From contig JAUPFV010000004.1 in the NCBI GenBank assembly GCA_036936605.1, positions 89,988,334 through 90,052,333 of the forward strand: 64,000 bases of DNA, in the 5' to 3' direction. The notes beneath the pieces are model-generated. The model saw only the letters and a list, made by a program, of their open reading frames with translations. It was not told the DNA's origin and did not search any database. The stretch comes from Limnanthes douglasii subsp. nivea (lineage: Eukaryota; Streptophyta; Magnoliopsida; Brassicales; Limnanthaceae). A program made the translations under genes and the position numbers. How positions within the stretch are numbered: the first letter of the stretch is position 1; the number at the start of each line of letters is the position of its first letter. Positions 1 through 10,854 of this stretch are shown here, piece by piece.

Positions 1-1519
1 ATCTTGGTTGACCTGAGAAATCCGTTCCTCCCAATCTCTCTTAGAATCTTCCATTTATGTCTTCAATCAGCTGATTTTTTCCTTCAATTCTGGATTCTCC
101 GCCCGCAATCCACATGGTCTCTTTTATCTTCTTCAACAGTGAAGTATTTTGAGCAACAAGTTCTGTCATGCGCTTCACCAACACGTCGTTTTGGCAAGTC
201 TCATCCCTGCTCTGGGATATCAAAGATGCTTTTAGCTTCACCATATCTTAATTCTGAAATTTTAAGGTATTCATATCTTCACGTATTGCAGTGGAAGACT
301 TATCCACAACAACCTTATTTTTAACCACTTTTAAGTTTAGAAGAAGTGTTGGCCTGTATATATCTCATCAAGTCTAGATTAACAGCCCTACAAGAGCCAC
401 ACACTAACGACTCAAGTTTAAACTCCTCGATGGCGTTTGTATATGCAACGGACACCCTTCGATAAGCCAAAACCATGGAGTTGTGGTGACTTCGCCAAGA
501 TAAAGCCAATGAAAGTATTAATAAATAAATATAATACTACCAAATACTTGAAAATAACACCAAACTATAACTTACCTCTATTTCCAGTTCCATTTGCCTA
601 TAAAGTATGTCAGCAATTAACATGTTATTATAGTAAATTCGTTCATGACAATGCTTCAGTTGACGATACATCAAAATCGAGGGTATCGATATGCTGATCA
701 CCATCGGGTGCTTATCACCATCCAATAAAAAAGGTTGTTGAATAGTGGAAGAGTCTGCATTAGGCCTCTCAGAGAGATTTATATCACCCCTTACAGTTAA
801 CGAGTCACCACCTCTCTGAAAACGTCAATATGAGCGATAATGGAGCTATAAATAGTATGCTCACTAGCATGAACTTTAACCAAAAGATTGTCAGCTAGTG
901 TTAGTTCTTGACCAGAGGTCACAAGTAGATCTGCTATAAGATCAACCATTTGACCCCCTCATACGTAGATTGAGAAATAATGTTATCCATTTTGCATCCT
1001 ATATCGGTAATCCTCGTGGTCATAGCATTCTCCCGAGTAACTAAAGTACTTGGAATTGAAACCATGACCATCATTTCCCTAGCAGAGGCCTCAGTGATAT
1101 TAAAGAAGCTCTTCCGTTAACCGATTGGGATGTAATTCTTTGTTAGTACCCTTCTTCTTGTTGCCCCTGAAGCATCAAATAGGTAAGGGGGGGGGGGGGG
1201 AGGACTGCTCTGCCCCATTTCGTCACTACCCTTGATATAAGGTGACAACATTATACTATCGATTGACTCACTATGTTTTAACTGGCTTGGCGTACCTTTA
1301 ATCATTGGAACCTGGGCATTCATTTTAACTCCATGAGCCATTTTTTTTCTTTTTCTTTTTTGGTTTATGTTGGCTAGGATTGACATCCCGACTAACTCGC
1401 TTTTTCTTAGCATCCTTTCTAGGGGTGCCACATATTCTTCGTTTTCGATCATATTTACATGTACATCCAAGCCGACATTAACAAAAAATTATTGCAAACA
1501 CGCTGAATAACAGAAAACC
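1..1519 (-). other. Unassigned decayed gene-like remnant, left edge
   Basis: No family was recognised. Several minus-strand open stretches follow one another: 1470-1117 (117 aa, Lys/Arg-rich with a run of prolines from the poly-G tract near 1190-1201), 725-537 (62 aa), 509-321 (62 aa) and 244-41 (67 aa, heptad-like, possibly a coiled coil). On the minus strand a GTAAGT donor-like site follows the Glu-rich end of the second stretch, near 579, suggesting an intron between the second and third stretches. The series ends abruptly at the truncated Tat-A LTR near 1520 and continues off the left edge. It could be a captured or truncated gene, or part of another transposon. Confidence is low. Confidence 0.3.
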
Positions 1520-1724
1520 TATCCAAAATCCGACCTGAATGGTCTATGGGTCCTAAAACAAAAGTATAAATACCCCAACCAACCACATTAAATTGGTTGG
1601 ACTTTTTCTAAAAATATTAAATACTAGCACACACCTCTCTTATCTCTCTAACTTATACTTACAAATCTAATACTTAACTTACAAACTACCTAAAATACCC
1701 TCCAATTATAAATTATCCACACTA
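1520..1724 (+). repeat. Tat-A 5' LTR remnant (3' portion)
   Basis: This stretch aligns by eye with 20915-21119 at the other end of the element, including the AGCACACACCTCTCTTATCTCTC segment split over both copies, and ends CACACTA where the partner ends CACACCA. Similarity stops near 1520, so the first roughly 100 bp of the LTR are missing or replaced. Confidence 0.75.
1565..1572 (+). promoter_or_regulatory. TATA box of Tat-A 5' LTR
   Basis: The sequence TATAAATA sits about 155 bp before the LTR end. The same spacing and a following CCC-AACC run occur in the Tat-C LTR (22651-22658). Confidence 0.5.
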
Positions 1725-1727
1725 GAT

Positions 1728-1745
1728 TGGCGACCACAGTGGGAG
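1728..1745 (+). other. Tat-A primer binding site
   Basis: TGGCGACCACAGTGGGAG lies three bases after the LTR end. The same string begins at 22850 after the Tat-C 5' LTR. Position and the TGGCG start fit a tRNA-primed minus-strand start site. I could not assign the tRNA. Confidence 0.7.
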
Positions 1746-1813
1746 TAGAAGGTGCTTTAATAGGTTTATTCGAAACCGGCAAGTAAAAATCATAGTTCGG
1801 ACATCATCAAAGC

Positions 1814-2613
1814 ATGAATCTTAACATGCAAGATGTTCCGCCTCCTGAAACTGAAGGTGTAAGAGACAATAATAAGCATACTAGTGTGTCTCATGTCAAT
1901 CACAACACAGATGAAATACAGTTCATGCTGGATGAACGTATTCAGCTAAGGGCTGAAATTGAAGCTCTAAAGGCCCAAAAGCAAGCTGAAAAAAGTAGTG
2001 AATGAAGTGTCTGATGCATGTGGCGTATATGTAGATGAGCATGGTGACATGAATCTGTACCCAAAAGCTCATATTAAATCTAAAAACACATCGGACTAAG
2101 CAAGTTATGAGTGTATCAGATTCTTCTGATGGCTCATCCACTAGTTTTAACTCTGATGAGTCTCTTTCATCCAGTAATGATGAGGGTCGTCAAAAGAATA
2201 AATTGAGTCTAACTAATAAAAATTCAAGAAAAAAGGACATGAGAGGTAAAATAAAAAATAATAAAAGTTAAGGAAAAATAAAGGATTCGAAAAATTCTAG
2301 CATTGATCACCTATTGAGTGATCAATTTGGTATTCAATACGAACCAAGTATTTTTGCTACTCCTGATGAAGATACAGTATTTAGCGCAATCATGATTGGA
2401 GAAAAATCCCTATAATCCTCAAAAATACTATTCGGACACCTTCCCATACTATTCGACAGTTCCAAGATGGAGAAGTATGATGGAAAAAAAGATTCAGAGA
2501 ACCACCTCGAGCAGTTTAAAATATTTTTGATGAACTTTGATGACGATGATAAATTGTTATGTCTAGCTTTCTCACAAATCTTTAAAGGAAGTTCCCTAAA
2601 GTATTATAACAGT
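1814..2613 (+). pseudogene. Tat-A gag, N-terminal part (broken by Athila-F)
   Basis: This encodes the structural capsid polyprotein that packages element RNA. The start ATG at 1814 matches the Tat-C start at 22920 (MNxxxP-type N-terminus, then a Glu-rich coiled stretch). A frameshift near 2005 and stops near 2270 and 2413 follow. The Ser-rich linker, the ATPDEDTVFS motif and the HLEQFK..LMNFDDDDKLL capsid segment are all recognisable up to 2613. Athila-F enters directly after the KYYNS motif, and the frame resumes at 10855. Confidence 0.8.
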
Positions 2614-3300
2614 TGATAAGTGCATTTCATATCACTTATTACGCTTCCATTATTCTTAAAATCGTCATCGGTTCTCAAATATTCGTTGAGTTTTAACGTA
2701 TTTTTCCAGTATTCTTAAAGGCGCTTGTGCCGCCGGTAAATTGTGATAATATTAATAAATTTGGGGTTGAAATTGAAGAAATTGGAAATTAATGTACTTG
2801 AGGGCAATTTTGGAACAGTTGAAAACAAAGAAAAATATATTGATGCTTAAAAAAATATATTTATGTTGAAAAAAAAATATTAATGCTACGAAAATATATT
2901 ATGACGAGTGATTTTCTAAAAAAATATATATTAATGCTTGAAATATATTATGACGAGTGATTTTCCAAAAAAAATAAAAAATAATATATATATATATATA
3001 TATATTAATACTTGAAATATATTATGACGAGTGATTTTAAAAAAAATATATATTAATGCTTGAAAAATATATTAATGTTGAAAAAAAATGGAAAATATAT
3101 TTTCTAAGATAATGTTTAAAATATTAAATTAAGAAGAAAATATTAAAGCGAAGCATAAAAGAAAATTAATGTTGAATTAAGAAAAGAATATTAGATTAAT
3201 CAGAATATTTTATTTAGCTATATTGTTTAAAATATTATTTTATTTAACATAAATATTTACGTTACGTAATTTAATTGTTTTAGGGTTTCGGCATAATATT

Positions 3301-3308
3301 TATATAAA
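3301..3308 (+). promoter_or_regulatory. TATA box of Athila-F LTR
   Basis: TATATAAA precedes GAGACGTAAAGG and is repeated at 9595-9602 in the 3' LTR. It is the best TATA-like site in the LTR. Confidence 0.5.
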
Positions 3309-3584
3309 GAGACGTAAAGGAGAAAGAAGGGGTGCCGTTTTGGTTTCTTGTCTTACGGCAAAATACAAATAAAAGAAAAAAGAAAGGCAAGTGTATAATT
3401 ACTGGGTTTTGCGGAGCGACTTTTGTATTCTGCATAAAGAAAAGACAAAATTGTTTTAATTTACTTGTTTTGGGGTTTTATCCTGCGAATGGAACGAAAG
3501 AGAAGGAAGATAGGTGACACTGCTTTCGGGTTTCTTTCGGCAGCGGTAGTATATTTACGGCTACTATTCGGTTTAAAATTTTTC

Positions 3585-3765
3585 TAAACTCTTCTTCGTT
3601 TATTTTTATTTATATTTATATTCATCAAGCTATGTTTAATATTTTTTAAACTCTTCTTCGTTTATTTTTATTTTTATTTATATTCATCAAGCTATGTTTA
3701 ATATTTTCTAAACTCTTCTTCGTTTATTTTTATTTTTATTTATATTCATCAAGCTATGTTAATTT
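3585..3765 (+). repeat. 62-bp tandem repeat, three units, in Athila-F 5' LTR
   Basis: Units starting TAAACTCTTCTTCG begin at 3585, 3647 and 3709, each ending near CATCAAGCTATGTT. The 3' LTR has only two units, starting at 9952 and 10014. The copy number therefore changed after insertion, or during reverse transcription. Confidence 0.9.
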
Positions 3766-4549
3766 TTAAGACCATGATGATGATTTGTTCGATTATGAAC
3801 TAATTGTTGTCATGGAACCTTAGCGGATTTGTTTGAATAATATTTAGGGTTTATTGCTTAATTGATTTTTTGAGATATGTTTATCGGTTACCTAGTGTGG
3901 TTGTGTTTTTTTTGTTAGATGCGTCGTGAACATCTAGATTTTTTATCTTTAATGAATGCGAAAGTATATTTAAGGGTTTAGAAATTGCCATGCTAGCATA
4001 GGTTCTTGAATGATTCATATTGTGATTGTTCATGATTCGTAATATGTCATTAACCATATCATATTACCCTATGTAATCGAAATAGGTAACTTGTGCTTAA
4101 AACCAATTGTACCTCAATTCATATAGACATATAGGATTGTCATGCATGCGGTGTCTGCTTAACTGCTATCTCTTTTGTGGTTGTTTAAGTGGTTTGGTTT
4201 ACGTGTATTGAAAGGTAGCGTATTCTGATTTTGTGTTATCTGATTAGTAATCGTAGTTATCTTACATATTGATTAAGTATATTAATACTCTAAGTAAAAT
4301 AAACAATGAAGTTAGGGTTCCATGTTTTCTCTCGCATAAGTAAAACTCATTAGATATTCTCGTTACTTGATTTGTTTAGTTACATTCATACTTTATTACT
4401 CGTTCAAGCATTAGTTTAATAATCATATGTTGTTGCATAAGTGAATTCTTGTCTTATACACCTAGTCTTCGTGGGAACGATCTTTCTTACTTATTACTTG
4501 CTACGATTTGACCGCGTATACTTGCGTGAGAAAAAGACTAACAAGTTTT

Positions 4550-4567
4550 TGGCGCCGTTGCCGGGGA
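4550..4567 (+). other. Athila-F primer binding site (tRNA-Asp type)
   Basis: TGGCGCCGTTGCCGGGGA starts six bases after the LTR. It is complementary to the 3' end of plant tRNA-Asp, the usual Athila primer. Confidence 0.85.
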
Positions 4568-4683
4568 CTCGGTGTTATTTGACAGTTTTATTGCTTATCA
4601 GCAGGAGTCATTATAAAACTACTGACTTGATTCAGTTACTTTCTTTTTGTGTGTTTTCTTGTGTTTCAGGTACTTGAGTATGT

Positions 4684-5826
4684 ATGCAAACACGGTCTCA
4701 AACTAAAGCACTAGTACAAAAGGAGCTTGAAACACAGCAAGGAACATATTTAATATTCGCAGTTTCTGATACTAATTCTACAATGGGAGATCCAGCTCCA
4801 AAAGCACTCATGGAATACTCTCAACCAAAGATCATGGATATTCAGTCTAGCATTGTCAGACCCAATATCGCTGCGAATAATTTCGAGATTAAACCCAACA
4901 CTATTCAGATGATGCAAAATTCTTGTCAGTTTGGGGGAGCTTCATCTGAGGATCCTAATATGCACATTATGACCTTCCTTGAAATCTGTGATACTTTCAA
5001 GTTCAACGGTGTTTCAGATGATGCCATAAGATTGAGACTCTTCCCATTTTCTCTGAGGGACAAAGCTAAGAGCTGGTTACACTCTTTACCAGCAGGCTCG
5101 ATCACTACTTGGGATATACTAGCACAAAAAGTTCTCTCAAAATTCTTTCCTATGGCAAGAACAGCCGCCTTGAGGAATGCTATTACTCAGTTTTCTCAGT
5201 CATATGGTGAATCTTTAAGTGAAGCTTGGGAGCGTTACAAGGAGATGCTCAGAAAATGTCCTCATCATGGGATGCCTGATTGGTTAGTAATAAATTGCTT
5301 CTACAATGGGTTGGGTGCGCAAACAAGGCCCATGGTCGATGTTGCATCTAGGGGAGCCTTATTAACAAAAAGCTATGAGGAGGCTCATGAGCTCCTTGAG
5401 ATGATGGCTGCTAATGAATTCCAGAACCCTTCTCAGAGACAGTCACAACATAAAGTAGCTGGTATTCTTAACGTAGACACTGCCACTACTTTAGCAGCTC
5501 AGCTTGAAGCTCTAAACATGAAGGTAGATTCTTTGACTAAAGTAAGGGTACAACATGTAGCTAGTGTGTGCGAGATTTGTGCTGGAGGGCATGCCACTCA
5601 ACAATGCCCAATATCTACTGAGTCAGTGCAATTTATGAGTAACTTTCAGAGGCAGAATCAACAACCAATCTCAAACACCTATCACCTAAGCAACAGAAAT
5701 CATCCGAACTTCAGTTGGAGCATTAATCAACAAGGTAATCAGCATTATGGTGCTAAGCCATACGCTCCTCCTGGATTTCAGCAACAAGGGAAGCAACATC
5801 AATCTCAACAGTATGCCCCAAGATAA
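4684..5826 (+). CDS. Athila-type gag protein (ends at a premature TAA)
   Basis: This encodes capsid/nucleocapsid polyprotein, 380 aa to the stop. The start MQTRSQTK is typical of Athila gag. The retrotransposon gag domain lies at roughly residues 95-215, with an AKSWLHSLP motif, followed by an SYEEAHELLE region. A Cys-rich knuckle near residues 297-309 has spacing C-x2-C-x4-H-x4-C, and the tail is Gln/Asn-rich. The TAA at 5824-5826 lies in the same frame as the next reading frame at 5887 and interrupts what should be one gag-pro polyprotein. It is most simply read as a nonsense mutation of CAA (Gln). Coordinates follow the first in-frame ATG downstream of the primer site. Confidence 0.85.
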   Translation: MQTRSQTKALVQKELETQQGTYLIFAVSDTNSTMGDPAPKALMEYSQPKIMDIQSSIVRPNIAANNFEIKPNTIQMMQNSCQFGGASSEDPNMHIMTFLEICDTFKFNGVSDDAIRLRLFPFSLRDKAKSWLHSLPAGSITTWDILAQKVLSKFFPMARTAALRNAITQFSQSYGESLSEAWERYKEMLRKCPHHGMPDWLVINCFYNGLGAQTRPMVDVASRGALLTKSYEEAHELLEMMAANEFQNPSQRQSQHKVAGILNVDTATTLAAQLEALNMKVDSLTKVRVQHVASVCEICAGGHATQQCPISTESVQFMSNFQRQNQQPISNTYHLSNRNHPNFSWSINQQGNQHYGAKPYAPPGFQQQGKQHQSQQYAPR

Positions 5827-5886
5827 CCTCAGAATCAACATCCTAACCCGTCTCAACATTCTCTGAGGGACTCTGAATTCGAAGAG

Positions 5887-7602
5887 ATGAAGTTAATGAT
5901 TAAAAGTCTGATGGTATCTCACAAGACCTTGGAAAATCAGATTGGGCAGATGGCCAGTAACATGATTGGTAGACCTCAGGGAGTTCTTCCTAGCGACACG
6001 GAACATAATCTAGGTAAACGGGACGGCAAAGAGCAATGCCAAGCTATCACCTTGCGATCAGGAAAGGTTGCTGAGAACCCCACAGTTGAACAAGAGGTGG
6101 ATTCTTCTCAAAATCAGCCCATTCTGAAAAATTTTGCTCAAAATCAGCCCTCATCTGAGGTTAATTCTGGTCAAGATCAGCCACCTAAAAAGCCATCTCA
6201 GTCAGTTGTTGAGCCTACGATCTACCCTCCTCCACCTTTTCCGCAAAGGTTGCAGAAACAGAAGCTAAATGCTCAGTTTGGGAGATTTTTGGAGGTGTTC
6301 AAGAAGCTACACATCAACATACCTTTTGCTGAAGCATTAGAGAAAATGCATAGTTATGCCAAGTTCATGAAGGGAATTCTTTCGAAAAAGATAAAGCTTG
6401 GTGATTTTGAGACAGTGGCGCTCACTGAGGAATGCAGTGCGATCTTACAACAAAAATTGCCTCCCAAACTCAAAGATCCAGGAAGCTTCACCATTCCTTG
6501 TTCAATCGATAATCTAACTTTCAGCAAATGTTTATGTGATTTGGGAGCGAGCATCAATCTGATGCCCCTATCTGTGTTTGAGAAACTTGGGCTACCTGAG
6601 CCAAAACCGACTAATATCTCTTTGCAACTAGCTGATCGTTCTATTACATATCCTCATGGGATCATAGAAGATGTCTTAGTAAAGGTAGACAAGCTCATCT
6701 TTCCTGCTGACTTCGTTATCTTGGATTTCGAAGAGGACAAAAACATCCCCATAATCATGGGAAGACCATTCTTGGCTACGGGCAAAACTCTGATCGATGT
6801 CCAAAAAGGGGAGCTCATTATGAGAGTGCAAGATCAGACTGTCACTTTCAACGTTTTCAAGGCTATGCAATCCCCAATAGAGGATGAGGAATGTTTCAGG
6901 TTGGATACGGTCGATTCTTTGCACAACAATGAGGTGGATAGGTATGCGAGTTCAGATTCTCTAGGCAGATTTCTACATGGTGAATCTGACTTAGAAGACG
7001 AAGAGATATCCGAATGTGTTCAACTACTACAGGCAGCCCCGTATCAAAAGAGGCTCAATATTCCACATGATTCACTCAGACTGGGTGATCTTAAGGATTC
7101 TCAGGAAATGCTTAAACCTTCGCTAGAAGAAGCTCCTAAACTTGAACTCAAACCACTACCAGATCATCTCAGGTATGCTTACTTAGGAGAGTCATCTACA
7201 TTACCTGCTATTATTGCATCTAACCTTTCAGGTAGTGAGGAAGAAAAGCTATTAAGAGTTCTGGGGAAGTTCAAATCAGCCATTGGTTGGACCATAGCAG
7301 ATATCAGAAGATGTATAAGGAAAAAAGTCAAGAAACGGCATGATATGAAGCTTATACATAAAGCTTTTGATCCAGGCCAACTTGTTATTCTTTTCAACTC
7401 TCGTCTAAAGCTTTTCCCAGGGAAGCTCAAGTCAAGATGGTCTGGACCTTTTAAAGTCAAGACAGTATATCCACATGGAGTAGTTGAAATCTATGAGGAA
7501 TCGCCAGACAAAGCATTCAAAGTCAATGGTCAGCGACTCAAGCATTACTTTGGAGATGTGGGGAACCGTGAGGCATTCAGCATCCGACTCGACACTATAT
7601 GA
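5887..7602 (+). pseudogene. Athila-type protease fused in frame to integrase C-terminus
   Basis: The 571-aa frame continues gag in the same phase. Residues 1-130 are the gag-pro linker. The aspartic protease spans about residues 200-330, with active site DLGASIN near residue 218 and a later IIMGRPFL motif. It then runs to SAIGWTIADI, the segment just before RT in Athila pol, and jumps directly to an integrase C-terminal module with FNSRLKLFPGKLKSRW and VNGQRLKHY. RT, RNase H and the integrase core are absent. The junction is near 7305-7325. A six-A run at 7321-7326 appears to restore the frame (see findings). The protease could still be functional; the fused product cannot reverse-transcribe or integrate. 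Confidence 0.85.
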
Positions 7603-8877
7603 TTCCAAGTGGTATCGTCGAGCTATCGACGTTAAACAATCGCTTCTTGGGAGGCAAGCCACTGAGAAACAACAATTAACACTGCTGGACGAATAGGGAA
7701 GTGTTTCTTTTATCTTTTAATTTCTTGTAGTTGCATTCATCATAGTAGTTATTCATGTTAGTCATGCTTATTTGCATTTTCATGCCATGATTATATAGAC
7801 TGTGTTTAGGATCGATTTAGTCTATTAGCATAGCAATTTTTTTTCATGCATTTCGCGTCTTTGATCCCTTTAGTTGCTGTTTCTACTTAAGTAGCCGATG
7901 ATGAAAATTGTTTGGAATGACAGTAGGAATAAAATCTAATTAGGTTGCTTGTCAGTTAGCTTGCTTGACGTAGAAGCACAATTAATACATGTAGACTCAT
8001 CGATTGTTTTTATGCTGGTTACGGAAACACTTGAGTATTGTTATACATAATCCTTGCTTAGGTTCAGAATTACACATTAATCCTTTATTAGCTCATGGAT
8101 TGCAAAAAGATAAGTTTGGAGGAGTTAAAAGATAAATATGCGTATTATTCAGTTAGGCGTCAAAGGCTAGTAGCCGCTCGTTGGCGTACGTCCTCTCGCT
8201 GGGGGCTGCGTATTGCGAGTAGTCTAGGGGTGGAATGAGATGGAGCGAAACACACTCATTCCTAATCCGATTTCTTAAAAAAAAAGAAAAAAAGAAGAAG
8301 GCAAAATTGGCTAGGATGAGCTCTTTGGTACTCGAGTTATTAAGTTCGAGGGGACTTTGTGCCTAGCGACCTAAGACTTTTCCGGTCTGGGATCCGCTAA
8401 CCTAAAGCTCGCTACATGGGCACCATTGTATAAGTCTTTCAGGGACCTCATCCATTGCACGGTCAAATAAGCCTTTGTGTGTCTGTATATAGAGTAAAGC
8501 ATAATAAATCTTTGACAACCCCGAAGAAATATGGATGTGCAACTTGACTATGAAGAATCTAGGTTGTATTTCGTTTCTAATCTTGTGATTATTATGATGA
8601 TAATAAGTAAGGTCCATTAATTTGTACTAAAAACATGTCGAGTGAGTTTGAGCACACACGCACGCTTCTTCACTTGTATTGCTAACATTTGAGTACCTAG
8701 TTATTTCGCATTCCGAGGTCATTATATTCGTTGAGGCATTTATGATTAATTAGTTACCGTTACTTGTTCGGGATTATTGCGTTCTTGCATTCATTTAAAT
8801 TCAGTTGCATTCATGCATCAATTGTTAAACCTGTTTTGCATTGCTTGAGGACAAACAACGATTTAAGTTTGGGGGTT
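7603..8877 (+). other. Athila-F 3' untranslated region and polypurine tract
   Basis: Athila relatives often carry an envelope-like gene here. I see no long frame and no membrane-protein signature, only AT-rich non-coding sequence. The polypurine tract AAGTTTGGGGGTT ends at 8877, directly before the 3' LTR, and primes plus-strand DNA synthesis. Confidence 0.7.
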
Positions 8878-9245
8878 TGATAAGTGCATTTCATATCACT
8901 TATTACGCTTCCATTATTCTTAAAATCGTCATCGGTTCTCAAATATTCGTTGAGTTTTAACGTATTTTTCCAGTATTCTTAAAGACGCTTGTGCCGCGGG
9001 TAAATTGTGATAATATTAATAAATTTGGGGTTGAAATTGAAGAAACTGGAAATTAATGTACTTGAGGGCAATTTTGGAACAGTTGAAAACAAAGAAAAAT
9101 ATATTGATGCTTGAAAAAAAAATATTTATGTTGAAAAAAAAATATTAATGCTACGAAAATATATTATGACGAGTGATTTTCCAAAAAAATATATATTAAT
9201 GTTTGAAATATATTATGACGAGTGATTTTCCAAAAAAATAAAATT

Positions 9246-9301
<56 letters not shown>

Positions 9302-10849
9302 CTTGAAATATATTATGACGAGTGATTTTCAAAAAAACATATATATTAATGCTTGAAAAATATATTAATGTTGAAAAAAATAAAGAAAATATATTTTCTA
9401 AGATATTGTTTAAAATATTAAATTAAGAAGAAAATATTAAAGCGAAGCATAAAATGAAATTAATGCTGAATTAAGAAAATAATATTAGATTAATCCGAAT
9501 ATTTTATTTAGCTATATTGTTTAAAATATTATTTTATTTAACATAAATATTTACGTTACGTAATTTAATTGTTTTAGGGTTTCGGCAGAACATCTATATA
9601 AAGAGACGTAAAGGAGAAAGAAGGGGTGCCGTTTTGGTTTCTTGTCTTACGGCAAAATACAAATAAAAGAAAAAAGAAAGGCAAGTGTATAATTATTGGG
9701 TTTTGCGGAGCAGGACAAACAAAGAGGAAAAAAACGTAATTGCCTACTGACTTTTGCGGAGCGACTTTTGTATTCTGCATAATGGCGGTATACATAAGAA
9801 AGAAGAAAAGACAAAATTGTTTTAATTTACTTGTTTTGGGGTTTTATCCTGCGAATGGAACGAAAGAGAGAAGGAAGATAGGTGACACTGCTTTCGGTTT
9901 TCTTTCGGCAGCGGTAGTATATTTACGGCTACTATTCGGTTTAAAAATTTTCTAAACTCTTCTTCGTTTATTTTTATTTTTATTTATATTCATCAAGCTA
10001 TGTTTAATATTTTCTAAACTCTTCTTCGTTTATTTTTATTTTTATTTATATTCATCAAGCTATGTTAATTTTTAAGACCATGATGATGATTTGTTCGATT
10101 ATGAACTAATCGTTGTCATGGAACCTTAGCGGATTTGTTTGAATAATATTTAGGGTTTATTGCTTAATTGATTTTTTGAGATATGTTTATCGGTTACCTA
10201 GTGTGGTTGTGTTTTTTATGTTAGATGCGTCGCGAACATCTAGATTGTTTATCTTTAATGAATGCGAAAGTATATTTAAGGGTTTAGAACTTGCCATGCT
10301 AGCATAGGTTCTTGAATGATTCATATTGTGATTGTTCATGATTCGTAATATGTCATTAACCATATCATATTACCCTATGTAATCGAAATAGGTAACTTGT
10401 GCTTAAAACCAATTGTACCTCAATTCATATAGACATATAGGATTGTCATGCATGCGGTGTCTGCTTAACTGCTATCTCTTTTGTGGTTGTTTAAGTGGTT
10501 TGGTTTACGTGTATTGAAAGGTAGCGTATTCTGATTTTGTGTTATCTGATTAGTAATCGTAGTTATCTTACATATTGATTAAGTATATTAATACTCGAAG
10601 TAAAATAAACAATGAAGTTAGGGTTCCATGTTTTCTCTCGCATAAGTAAAACTCATTAGATATTCTCGTTACTTGATTTGTTTAGTTACATTCATACTTT
10701 ATTACTCGTTCAAGCATTAGTTTAATAATCATACGTTGTTGCATAAGTGAATTCTTGTCTTATACACCTAGTCTTCATGGGAACGATCTTTCTTACTTAT
10801 TACTTGCTACGATTTGACCGCGTATACTTGCGTGAGAAAAGGACTAACA
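8878..10849 (+). repeat. Athila-F 3' LTR (1972 bp)
   Basis: It starts TGATAAGTGC after the polypurine tract and ends ACTAACA before the duplicated ACAGT. It contains a (TA)n tract of about 45 bp near 9250-9296, two 62-bp units from 9952, and an additional segment near 9711-9800 not present in the 5' copy. Confidence 0.95.
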
Positions 10850-10854
10850 ACAGT

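Larger units (their letters stand above)
2614..4543 (+). repeat. Athila-F 5' LTR (1930 bp)
   Basis: It begins TGATAAGTGCATTTC and ends GACTAACA, and is nearly identical to 8878-10849. Compared with the 3' copy it has a shorter (TA)n tract near 2980-3006, three rather than two 62-bp tandem units, and lacks a stretch present near 9711-9800 of the 3' copy. The LTR should hold the promoter and the polyadenylation site. Confidence 0.95.
2614..10849 (+). mobile_element. Athila-F: complete, non-autonomous Athila-type retrotransposon
   Basis: This is a full-length 8.2-kb insertion in Tat-A gag. The 5-bp duplication ACAGT is present at 2609-2613 and 10850-10854. Both LTRs begin TGATAAGTGC and end ACTAACA. 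It has a tRNA-Asp-type primer site, a polypurine tract, an Athila-like gag and an Athila-like protease with a DLGASIN active site. RT, RNase H and most of the integrase are deleted, so it would need proteins from a relative to move. The LTRs differ by few substitutions plus repeat-length changes, so the insertion is comparatively young. Confidence 0.93.

Noticed and set aside
1190..1201. Poly-G run as a polypurine tract
   Set aside because: No LTR start follows on either strand.
4550..4567. tRNA gene
   Set aside because: Only the primer complement is present, without a cloverleaf or internal promoter boxes.
5824..5826. Athila-F gag stop (TAA) as a programmed readthrough site
   Set aside because: The context TAA-CCT lacks the leaky motif, and it lies inside the gag tail, not at a domain boundary shared with relatives. 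A simple nonsense change from CAA is more likely.
7603..8861. Possible envelope-like gene of Athila-F
   Set aside because: No long frame, signal peptide or membrane segments can be seen in this interval.
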